Shown: piece by piece, positions 7,335 through 13,264 of the stretch
How the letters are laid out: every line of letters starts with the position of its first letter
How positions within the stretch are numbered: position 1 is the stretch's first letter
NCBI GenBank assembly: GCA_038236005.1
Contig: JBBSTI010000095.1
Location: forward strand, 1-13,708
Direction of reading: 5' to 3'
From: CANKBT01 sp038236005
Lineage (GTDB): Bacteria; Actinomycetota; Actinomycetes; Mycobacteriales; SCTD01
DNA: 13,708 bases
Notes under the pieces: model-generated
Told to the model about the DNA's origin: nothing
Databases searched by the model: none
What the model saw: the letters and a program-made list of their open reading frames with translations, nothing else
Program-made: the position numbers and the translations under genes

Positions 7335-7349
7335 CCGGTCCGGTCAGCC
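7329..7349. terminator. Hairpin containing both convergent stop codons
   Basis: GGCTGACCG and CGGTCAGCC form a perfect 9-bp stem around the loop GTC. The TGA of the plus-strand gene (7332-7334) and the TGA of the minus-strand gene (TCA at 7344-7346) occupy mirror positions in the two arms. It probably terminates both transcripts. Confidence 0.6.
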
Positions 7350-8924
7350 CGGGCCGGAGACCCTCGGACGCAGCGGCACGTCGGCGATCCGGCGCTTCCC
7401 GGGCGGCACCGGCTCTATCGGCGGCTCCTGCACCGGCCCCTGCGTGCTCTGCCCGGTGGCCGGGTCGTAGGTCAGCGTCGCGTTCTCGAACGTCACGACG
7501 AGCAGTCCGTCGCGTTCCACCTGGTCCCCCGTGGGGTAGCCGAGCGGTCCCGGCTCCGAGCCCCGCACCCGGTAGGCCTCGGCGATCTCGAGCCCCATCC
7601 AGTGCGTGCCGGGCCCGCGCCGGGAGCAGATCCGGCCCCGCTCGAACCGGGTGAACACCCCCGCTCCGCCGTCGTTGCTGGCGGTGTCCGAGGTGGGGGG
7701 GCCCAGCCGGCCGCCCTCGAGCCCGAGCCGCCGGTACTTCGTGGCCACGTCGCCGAGCACGGCGTACGTCCCGGCGCCGGAAGAACTGATCCGACCGCCG
7801 GTGAAGCTGCCGGCGTGCCCGCCGCCGGGCGTCGCCGTGTCGCCGGACGTGGGGTAGCCGAGCGGCCCACCCTCGCTCCCGAGCCGTTCGAACGTGGCGG
7901 CGACCTCGCCGACGGTCTCCCAGGTCCCGGTCGTCGGACGGCTGCTGATCCGCCCCAGCGCGAACCGGGTGGCACGACCGCCGTCGGGCGCGTCGAACCA
8001 GCCGGTGATCGGCAGCCCCAGGATCCCGGTGGCGCCACCGAGCGCGACCCAGCGCTTCTCGATCGGGCCGACCACCTCGAAGACGCCCTGCGGGGTCTGC
8101 AGGATCTGGCCGTTCTGATAGCGCTGCGCGATGGCCCCGGGCACCGTGACCTGGCCGTACACCGTCGCCCCGAGGATCGAACCGTTCTCTCCGAGCTGCT
8201 GGTATCGCGCGCTGATCGCGTTCCAGACGGTCGGCAGCTCCGAGCTGCTGTGCTCGGAGGTGCGGTTGTCGACCAGCAGGCCGGTGGAGCAGTTCTCGAA
8301 GACATACGGCGGGGTGCAGCTCACCACCCGGCACTGGATCCCGCCGACCTGTCGCACCTGCGTGTTGCACTGGCCGTAGCGGAAGCTGTTGCAGCAGACC
8401 TTGCGCCGGTCGCAGGAGCTCTGCGGGCCGCAGGTGCACGAGCAGGACCAGCAGTCCGAGGCGCAGATCCCGGCCCGGGTCCCGGGGCTCGAGCAGCGCG
8501 AGCAGGTCGAGTTGCAGTCGATGATGTAGCGGGCCTTGCCGCCGCACAGGCTCGCGCCGTCGGCCTTCCACCAGCCTGCGGCGATCGAGCCGGGCGGGCA
8601 GGCGTTGACGCCCTTGTTGATGGTGGCGCAGAACACCGTCCACCCGGTGCTGCAGGCCGAGCCCGGGCCGCAGACCGAGGCGTACGCCGTGCCGGGCGTG
8701 AGCACGAAGCCGAACGGGTCCACCGCGAGCGCCGAGCCGACGACGCCCGCGCCGACCAGGAACCCGCGTCGGCTGGTCCGACGTTCGAGCCAGCCTGCGG
8801 CCTTCTCGACCAGACGCTGGCTCGCCGAGGCCTCGAGCGGGATGGTCCGGACGCCGAGCCCGGAGAGGGCCTGCTGGGTGCTGCTGCGGCGGGGCAGCGC
8901 ACCGCTGAGAGACAGAAGGCTCAT
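7344..8924 (-). CDS. Tat-exported MauA-like cysteine-rich domain fused to LGFP repeats
   Basis: This 526-residue protein has an unusually long N-terminus (about 45 residues), then a twin-arginine signal (SRRGFL at 51-56, hydrophobic stretch to about 75, likely cleavage after AYA at 80-82). Residues 85-212 hold 20 cysteines and resemble the methylamine dehydrogenase light chain (PF02975): ACPPGS at 108-113, WW at 118-119, ARYIIDC at 131-137. The paired TTQ tryptophan expected before the late cysteine is Gln197 in my alignment from memory. Residues about 232-492 contain five LGFP-type repeats (PF08310), with repeat motifs starting at 244, 295, 348, 400 and 454; such repeats occur in actinobacterial cell-wall proteins. 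A proline-rich tail follows. The ATG at 8924 overlaps the upstream stop (ATGA) and has GGTGGAG just upstream. It is the last gene of the mau-like operon. True amine-oxidising activity is doubtful; a structural or redox wall role is possible. Confidence 0.85.
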   Translation of the reverse strand: MSLLSLSGALPRRSSTQQALSGLGVRTIPLEASASQRLVEKAAGWLERRTSRRGFLVGAGVVGSALAVDPFGFVLTPGTAYASVCGPGSACSTGWTVFCATINKGVNACPPGSIAAGWWKADGASLCGGKARYIIDCNSTCSRCSSPGTRAGICASDCWSCSCTCGPQSSCDRRKVCCNSFRYGQCNTQVRQVGGIQCRVVSCTPPYVFENCSTGLLVDNRTSEHSSSELPTVWNAISARYQQLGENGSILGATVYGQVTVPGAIAQRYQNGQILQTPQGVFEVVGPIEKRWVALGGATGILGLPITGWFDAPDGGRATRFALGRISSRPTTGTWETVGEVAATFERLGSEGGPLGYPTSGDTATPGGGHAGSFTGGRISSSGAGTYAVLGDVATKYRRLGLEGGRLGPPTSDTASNDGGAGVFTRFERGRICSRRGPGTHWMGLEIAEAYRVRGSEPGPLGYPTGDQVERDGLLVVTFENATLTYDPATGQSTQGPVQEPPIEPVPPGKRRIADVPLRPRVSGPG

Positions 8925-9367
8925 GAGGACTCCACCGAGAGCTGGGCGAGCAGGACGTTGACCCGGGCCGCGCCGGCGGCCCGTCGGGCGTGGCTGCCGA
9001 GGACGACGAACAGGCAGAACGGGCGGCCGGCGACGTTGAAGAACCACTGTCCGCCGCTCTGGCCGGGGAGCGGTCGTTGCGTGCCGTCCGGGCTGAAATC
9101 GCCGGGCGCGACGGTCGGCACCCCCTGGTCGGCGTACAACGCGCTGCCGGACTCGGCCGGGTCCATCTCCACCAGCGAGACGAAGATGTCGTCGGCGCCG
9201 AGCACGTCGACGGCTCCGGTCCCGAAGTCGCCACGGTCGGTCGGGATCTCGCGCGTCATCGCGTGCAGCATCACGGTGCCGCGGGCACCGGTCCGTGCCG
9301 CGGGTCGACGACGTGCCCGGGTCTCCCAGCCGGCCGGCGGGCGCAGGCTCAGTCCGTCGAGCTTCAT
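8921..9367 (-). CDS. Hypothetical protein of the mau-like operon
   Basis: This 148-residue protein is not recognised. It has no membrane segment and no signal peptide, so it is predicted to be cytoplasmic. It has a basic N-terminal part (about 15-30), an acidic middle (about 45-75) and a hydrophobic C-terminal part with WFFNVAGRPFCLFVVLG around residues 108-124. It has one cysteine (about 118). The ATG at 9367 is well supported by AGGAGG four bases upstream. It is 28 bases downstream of the membrane-protein gene and overlaps the MauA-like gene by 4 bp (ATGA), so its product is likely made in step with the MauA-like protein. An export-chaperone or assembly role for the Tat substrate is conceivable but is only inferred from position. 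Confidence 0.75.
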   Translation of the reverse strand: MKLDGLSLRPPAGWETRARRRPAARTGARGTVMLHAMTREIPTDRGDFGTGAVDVLGADDIFVSLVEMDPAESGSALYADQGVPTVAPGDFSPDGTQRPLPGQSGGQWFFNVAGRPFCLFVVLGSHARRAAGAARVNVLLAQLSVESS

Positions 9368-9395
9368 GTGTCCTCCTGGGGGACCTGGACGGCGT

Positions 9396-9977
9396 TCAGG
9401 TCAGGGCGCTGACGATCAGGGTCAGACTCGCGGCAGCCAGCACGGTCACGACCGCACGTCGTGCCGGTGCCGCGAGCACGGAGAGCCGCCGAGCGGCTGC
9501 GCGGAGCCGTTCCGGGCTGTCGGCCGAGCGGACGGTCAGGATCGGCAACCCCCGCACCAGGCCGAACGTGAGCCCGATCGCCAGCCCGGTCCACGGGACG
9601 CCGCTGAGCAGCGCGAGGGCCGCCGCCGCGTACGTCGAGGCGCTCGTGACGATCGTGATCGCCCCGAACCCCAGCTGAGCGCCGTAACCGACCCCGTAGA
9701 CCCAGCCGCGATAGCGGGCCAGCCAGTCCTCGTCGACCTGCCGTCGCCCACCAGGCAGCGCCGGTCCGGGCAGGTCCGACAGCAGCGCGACCAGGCAGAC
9801 CGCAGCACCAACCAGCAGCGTCGCCGTGCCCGGTCCCGGGAGCAGGCTGCCGACCAGGCCCAGGAGCAGACCGATCGCGGCGCCACCCAGGACCGAGCCG
9901 AGCACATACGCCGACGCCGTCACCGCCCACCGGTTTCCCTTTCCCCGCTCCCCGAGCGGGTTGATGCTCGTGAGCAT
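9396..9977 (-). CDS. Polytopic membrane protein of the mau-like operon (MauF-like position)
   Basis: This 193-residue protein has about five hydrophobic segments (about 18-46, 52-70, 92-125, 128-147, 172-192). It occupies the place where mau operons carry MauF, a DsbD/CcdA-like membrane protein, and the glycine-rich GWVYGVGYGAQLGFGAI region is loosely reminiscent of that group. However, it contains a single cysteine (about 61) and lacks the cysteine pair that CcdA and DsbD use to pass electrons, so it cannot be a classical thiol conduit. The start at ATG 9977 is preceded by GAGGCGAG, but both the ribosome site and the start codon lie in potential hairpins (see the regulatory entry). The family call is weak; the gene itself is well supported by composition and operon fit. 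Confidence 0.7.
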   Translation of the reverse strand: MLTSINPLGERGKGNRWAVTASAYVLGSVLGGAAIGLLLGLVGSLLPGPGTATLLVGAAVCLVALLSDLPGPALPGGRRQVDEDWLARYRGWVYGVGYGAQLGFGAITIVTSASTYAAAALALLSGVPWTGLAIGLTFGLVRGLPILTVRSADSPERLRAAARRLSVLAAPARRAVVTVLAAASLTLIVSALT

Positions 9978-9995
9978 CGACTCGCCTCAAGGCGA
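9963..9995 (-). promoter_or_regulatory. Two adjacent hairpins over a ribosome site and start codon
   Basis: In the transcript, UCGCC-UUGA-GGCGA (9995-9982) pairs away the ribosome site of the membrane-protein gene; its loop contains the UGA stop of the upstream micropeptide. Directly after it, GAUGCUC-AC-GAGCAUC (9978-9963) pairs the AUG start. A ribosome finishing the micropeptide would open the first stem, suggesting translational coupling. Confidence 0.4.
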
Positions 9996-10058
9996 CCACG
10001 TCGCCCGAAGCGCGGCCGCGGCGGCGACGCCGATCCCGACGACCAGCAGGACGATCAC
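9987..10058 (-). CDS. 23-residue single-pass membrane micropeptide
   Basis: A GTG at 10058 overlaps the stop of the thioredoxin-like gene in the tetranucleotide GTGA. It opens a frame of 23 residues: a hydrophobic run IVLLVVGIGVAAAAAL followed by RATWSP and TGA at 9989-9987. It fills the otherwise unexplained 77-base gap between two operon genes. The overlap geometry matches the other overlaps in this operon, and the sequence is an ideal short transmembrane helix with a positively charged residue after it. It may be a small subunit of the membrane complex, a coupling leader peptide for the next gene, or both. No family is recognised. It is short enough that chance cannot be excluded in GC-rich DNA. 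Confidence 0.5.
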   Translation of the reverse strand: MIVLLVVGIGVAAAAALRATWSP

Positions 10059-10828
10059 GGCTCGTCCGCCGGGGGAGGGGGGCCGACCGTCCCGTCGCTC
10101 AGCAGGCTGGCATGCCCCGGCCCGATCCCGGCCTCCGCCAGAGCCCGCTCGTCGCGGGTGTCGCGAGCGTTACGGCCCGGCTTGCCCCGCAGCCCGCGCC
10201 CGGTCCGTTCGACGTCGTCGGCACGCGCCTGGCCCATCAGGTCCACGACCTGCGGCCACGAGGCTGCCGAGCCCTCTCCGACCACCCGGCCGGAAGCACC
10301 GTCGACATACACGAAGTACGGCGAGCCCGGGACCGAGAACTCGCCCCACGCCTCGCTCGACTGCACCATCGTCAGACCGGCAGACGACCGCGAACGCAGC
10401 GCGCTGGGGCTCTCGTCCGGCTCGCTCTGCGCGACCACCACCAGCCGGGCGCCCCCGGGGACCGCGACCGGACCAGCGGCGAACGCCTCCCAGAAGTTCT
10501 GGCAGGTGACGCAGCCCGAGGACAGGAAGGCAAGCAGGGTGTCCCCCTGACCCGACAGGGGCAGCTCGAGCAGGTCACCGTCCAACGTCTCGCCGACCAC
10601 CGTCGACGGGCGTTCGGGCGCTCCGGCCGACGGCGCGAACGGCTCCAGCACCAGCGGCTGCGGACCCGGGGCAGAGCGGGGACGGGCCCCGGTCTGCTGG
10701 TCCAGCTCGATCCCGGCCCCCAGCTCGTGCAGCGCCCGCAGGATCTCCGCGTGGCTGCGCAGCAGACCGGCAACCAGGACGGCAAGCCCGATGACCGCGA
10801 CCGACAGGGCGACGACGGCGGCGGTCAT
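10055..10828 (-). CDS. Membrane-anchored thioredoxin-like protein (MauD-like)
   Basis: This 257-residue protein has one N-terminal membrane helix (about 4-23) and an exported thioredoxin-like fold. The redox motif is SSGCVTC at 103-109, with Cys106 and Cys109 as the CXXC pair, and a candidate cis-proline lies in VPGSPYFVYVDG (Pro160). The order membrane anchor, linker, then TlpA/MauD-like domain matches MauD, which helps form the six disulfides of the methylamine dehydrogenase light chain in methylotrophs. The last 60 residues are charged and Pro-rich and probably disordered. The ATG at 10828 overlaps the MauE-like stop (ATGA). The likely partners are the MauE-like membrane protein and the 20-cysteine Tat substrate encoded downstream. 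Confidence 0.85.
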   Translation of the reverse strand: MTAAVVALSVAVIGLAVLVAGLLRSHAEILRALHELGAGIELDQQTGARPRSAPGPQPLVLEPFAPSAGAPERPSTVVGETLDGDLLELPLSGQGDTLLAFLSSGCVTCQNFWEAFAAGPVAVPGGARLVVVAQSEPDESPSALRSRSSAGLTMVQSSEAWGEFSVPGSPYFVYVDGASGRVVGEGSAASWPQVVDLMGQARADDVERTGRGLRGKPGRNARDTRDERALAEAGIGPGHASLLSDGTVGPPPPADEP

Positions 10829-11355
10829 GCCGCCACCGGGCCGCCGTGCGGGACGCCGCCGGGTCGCCGGGTCGCCTCGGTCAGTCCCGGGAGCAGCGCC
10901 AGCACCAGGTAGAGCACCACCGTGATCGCCGAGGTCGCGGCGAGCAACGCCACGTCGGCCTGCAGGGCGCCGATCGGACGGACAGCCACCGCGGCCGAGA
11001 CGACGGCCAGGACGGCGGTGGTGACGACGTGCGTACGCGTGGGCGGGGTGTCTACCTTGCCGAAGCAACCGCACGAGGCGAGCACGCCGCCCCGGTGCCG
11101 AGCCAGCAGGACGAACGCGGTGAACCCGAGGTAGGACAGCGCGACCAGGGCAGCCGCCGCACGTGACCCGGTCAGCACCGCACCCACGCCGACGGCGACC
11201 TCGAATGCGGCGAGCACCCGTACGACCGGTGCGCGGAGCGCGTGACCGACCGAGCGGGTGGCGCGCACCAGGGGGGAGGGGTCGGCGACCTTGCTCAGTC
11301 CGGCCAGGACGAGCAGCAGCGACGCTGCGAGGAACGGACCGGAGAGGGCATCCAT
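10825..11355 (-). CDS. MauE/DoxX-like redox-associated membrane protein
   Basis: This 176-residue protein has the MauE layout (PF07291): a first membrane helix with GPFLAASLLLVLAGLSKVAD (6-25), further helices at about 43-62, 66-86 and 105-125, a last one at about 127-155, and the conserved ASCGCFGK motif (Cys95, Cys97) after the third helix. MauE proteins are needed with MauD for maturation of the methylamine dehydrogenase light chain and are thought to feed or drain electrons through such cysteines. I chose the ATG at 11355, because the family normally begins right there; an upstream ATG at 11394 would add 13 residues. GGTGAG lies four bases before, and a TACGGT hexamer (11368-11363) seven bases before, so expression may be leaderless or ribosome-site dependent. 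It is the first gene of the operon and divergent from mscR. Confidence 0.85.
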   Translation of the reverse strand: MDALSGPFLAASLLLVLAGLSKVADPSPLVRATRSVGHALRAPVVRVLAAFEVAVGVGAVLTGSRAAAALVALSYLGFTAFVLLARHRGGVLASCGCFGKVDTPPTRTHVVTTAVLAVVSAAVAVRPIGALQADVALLAATSAITVVLYLVLALLPGLTEATRRPGGVPHGGPVAA

Positions 11356-11482
11356 GGGGCTCACCGTAAATGCTGGGTAGGGGACAAGCAGCATGCGACC
11401 CGGTCGTTGTCACCAGGTCGTTACCGTCCGTGGTGTCGCCCTGGTGAGACCACGCATCCCCCGACGAGACAAGAGGTGACCC
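11356..11482. promoter_or_regulatory. Divergent control region between the mau-like operon and mscR
   Basis: This 127-bp region contains TACGGT (11368-11363, minus), a candidate -10 for the mau-like operon. On the mscR side an inverted repeat, CACCAGG (11411-11417) and CCTGGTG (11440-11446), brackets TACCGT (11422-11427), a possible -10 for mscR. GGTCGTT is also directly repeated at 11402 and 11416. A regulator bound to the inverted repeat could control mscR or both directions. No known operator is recognised. Confidence 0.4.
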
Positions 11483-12598
11483 ATGCACGAGGTCCGCGCT
11501 GTGATCAGCAGGAGCAAGGGCGCTCCGGTGAGCGTCGAGACGATCCTGGTCCCTGACCCCGGCCCTGGTGAGGCGCTGGTGGCTGTCCAGGCCTGCGGGG
11601 TGTGCCACACCGATCTGCACTACCGCGAGGGTGGGATCAACGACGACTACCCCTTCCTGCTCGGCCACGAGGCTGCCGGCGTCGTCGAGGCCGTCGGTGA
11701 CGACGTCACGAGCGTGGCCCCGGGTGACTTCGTCGTCCTCAACTGGCGTGCGGTCTGCGGCCAGTGCCGCGCGTGCAAGCGCGGCCGGCCCTGGCACTGC
11801 TTCGACACCCACAACGCGACCCAGCAGATGACGCTGGCGGACGGCACCCCGCTCTCGCCGGCCCTCGGTATCGGGGCGTTCGCCGAGAAGACGCTGGTCG
11901 CGGCGGGTCAGTGCACCAAGGTTGAGAGGTCCGACCCGGCCGCCGCGGGTCTGCTCGGCTGCGGCGTCATGGCCGGCTGGGGGGCGGCGGTCAACACCGC
12001 GCCGGTGCGTCAGGGCGACACGGTGGCCGTCCTGGGCTGCGGCGGGGTCGGCGACGCCGCGATCGCCGGTGCGCTCTACGCCGGGGCCCGTCAGGTGATC
12101 GCGGTCGACCTCGACGACCGCAAGCTGACGTGGGCGCGTGAGTTCGGTGCGACGCACACCGTCAACGCGGGCGAGGCAGACGTGGTCGAGGCGCTGCGCG
12201 CCCTCACCGGCGGCTTCGGCCCGGACGTCGTCATCGACGCCGTGGGCCGGCCCGAGACTTTCCGGCAGGCCTTCGACGCCCGCGACCTGGCCGGCACCGC
12301 GGTGCTGGTCGGGGTGCCGAACCCCGAGATGATCTTCGAGATCCCGCTCGCCGAGGTGTTCGGTCACGGCGGGGCGGTCAAGAGCAGCTGGTACGGCGAC
12401 TGCCTGCCCGAGCGCGACTTCCCGCTCCTGGTCGACCTCTGGCAGCAGGGCCGGTTCCCGCTGGAAAAGTTCGTCTCGGAGCGGATCGGCCTCGACGACG
12501 TCGAGGAGGCGTTCCACAAGATGGAGCGCGGTGAGGTCCTGCGCAGCGTCGTGGTCCTGGACGACGCCGGCGTCCTGGACAGCGAGACGGCCTCCTGA
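11483..12598 (+). CDS. mscR: S-(hydroxymethyl)mycothiol dehydrogenase (mycothiol-dependent formaldehyde dehydrogenase)
   Basis: This 371-residue zinc-dependent medium-chain dehydrogenase closely matches MscR/AdhE2 throughout. The enzyme oxidises the formaldehyde-mycothiol adduct to S-formylmycothiol with NAD and can also act as an S-nitrosomycothiol reductase. Catalytic zinc ligands are visible as CGVCHTD (Cys41) and GHEAAG (His62, Glu63); the structural zinc site is Cys92, Cys95, Cys98 and Cys106. GLLGCGVM (Cys160) is in the usual place. The nucleotide-binding motif GCGGVG is at 185-190, with the acidic Asp209 ending the second strand as in NAD-preferring enzymes. KSSWYGDCLPERDFP is a family hallmark. 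The ATG at 11483 has AAGAGGTGA about six bases upstream. It overlaps the hydrolase gene by one base (TGATG). The same gene pair (Rv2259-Rv2260) occurs in Mycobacterium tuberculosis. Confidence 0.95.
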   Translation: MHEVRAVISRSKGAPVSVETILVPDPGPGEALVAVQACGVCHTDLHYREGGINDDYPFLLGHEAAGVVEAVGDDVTSVAPGDFVVLNWRAVCGQCRACKRGRPWHCFDTHNATQQMTLADGTPLSPALGIGAFAEKTLVAAGQCTKVERSDPAAAGLLGCGVMAGWGAAVNTAPVRQGDTVAVLGCGGVGDAAIAGALYAGARQVIAVDLDDRKLTWAREFGATHTVNAGEADVVEALRALTGGFGPDVVIDAVGRPETFRQAFDARDLAGTAVLVGVPNPEMIFEIPLAEVFGHGGAVKSSWYGDCLPERDFPLLVDLWQQGRFPLEKFVSERIGLDDVEEAFHKMERGEVLRSVVVLDDAGVLDSETAS

Positions 12599-13233
12599 TG
12601 GCCGTCAAGATCGAGCACCTGGTCACCAGCGGCACGTTCAGCCTCGACGGGCAGACCTTTGACGTCGACAACAACGTATGGCTGCTGGGCGACGACTCCG
12701 AGGTGATGATCATCGACGCTCCGCACGACGCCGGCGTGATCGCCGAGGCGGTCGGGGACCGTACGGTCACCGCGATCGTCTGCACGCACGCCCACGACGA
12801 CCACGTTCGGGTTGCCCCCGAGCTGGCCGAACGTCTCACGGCGCCGGTGCTGCTGCACCCCGACGACCGGGTGCTGTGGGATCTCGTCCACAGCAAGCAC
12901 GCACCGGACGGCGAGCTCACCGACGGCATGGTGCTGGAGGTCGCCGGCACTCGGGTCGAGGTCCTGCACACCCCGGGTCACGCCCCGGGCGCGGTCTGCT
13001 TCTCGGTGCCCGAGCTCGGAGTCGTGTTCTCCGGCGACACCCTGTTCCAGGGGGGACCCGGGGCGACCGGACGGTCTTACAGCGACTACCCGACGATCCT
13101 GTCCTCGATCAAGGCGCGGCTGTTCACGCTGCCGCCCGAGACCCGGGTGCTGACCGGTCACGGCGACGAGACCACCGTCGCCGCCGAGGCCCCGTCCTAC
13201 GACGAATGGGTGCGGCAGACCACGAAAGAGTGA
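12598..13233 (+). CDS. Metallo-beta-lactamase-fold hydrolase coupled to mscR
   Basis: This 211-residue glyoxalase-II-like hydrolase has the full metal site: HAHDDH (His64, His66, Asp68, His69), His128 in TPGH, Asp147 in FSGDTLF and His188 in TGHGD. It is cytoplasmic, with no signal. Its start codon shares the A of the mscR stop (TGATG), so the two are translationally coupled. From this position and fold, hydrolysis of the thioester S-formylmycothiol, the MscR product, to formate and mycothiol is a reasonable inference, but the family has also been proposed to act on other mycothiol conjugates. The Rv2260 protein of M. tuberculosis is the likely counterpart. Confidence 0.9.
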   Translation: MAVKIEHLVTSGTFSLDGQTFDVDNNVWLLGDDSEVMIIDAPHDAGVIAEAVGDRTVTAIVCTHAHDDHVRVAPELAERLTAPVLLHPDDRVLWDLVHSKHAPDGELTDGMVLEVAGTRVEVLHTPGHAPGAVCFSVPELGVVFSGDTLFQGGPGATGRSYSDYPTILSSIKARLFTLPPETRVLTGHGDETTVAAEAPSYDEWVRQTTKE

Positions 13234-13241
13234 AGGAGCAG

Positions 13242-13264
13242 GGCTGACCTTGCCAAGGTCAGCC
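13242..13264 (+). terminator. Strong hairpin after the mscR operon
   Basis: GGCTGACCTT and AAGGTCAGCC form a perfect 10-bp stem around GCC, starting 9 bases after the hydrolase stop. The outer eight base pairs (GGCTGACC / GGTCAGCC) are identical to those of the terminator at 7329-7349. No U-tract follows. Confidence 0.65.

Noticed and set aside
7344..8924. Calling the MauA-like protein a functional methylamine dehydrogenase small subunit
   Set aside because: There is no heavy-chain gene in the window, the second TTQ tryptophan seems replaced, and the protein is fused to wall repeats. The family resemblance does not justify an enzymatic name.
7602..10550. A 982-codon open frame on the plus strand
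   Set aside because: It is antisense to the mau-like operon, low-complexity Arg/Ala/Gly/Pro sequence without domains. The minus-strand genes have recognisable motifs and overlapping start/stop pairs.
10922..11134. Short plus-strand frames opposite the MauE-like gene
   Set aside because: These are shadow frames of a gene with clear membrane helices and the CGCFG motif; nothing supports expression.
10055..12517. An 820-codon minus frame extending the thioredoxin-like protein upstream across mscR
   Set aside because: Only the last 257 codons match a thioredoxin-like protein with a membrane anchor; the rest is antisense to mscR and to the MauE-like gene. The ATG at 10828 overlaps the MauE-like stop.
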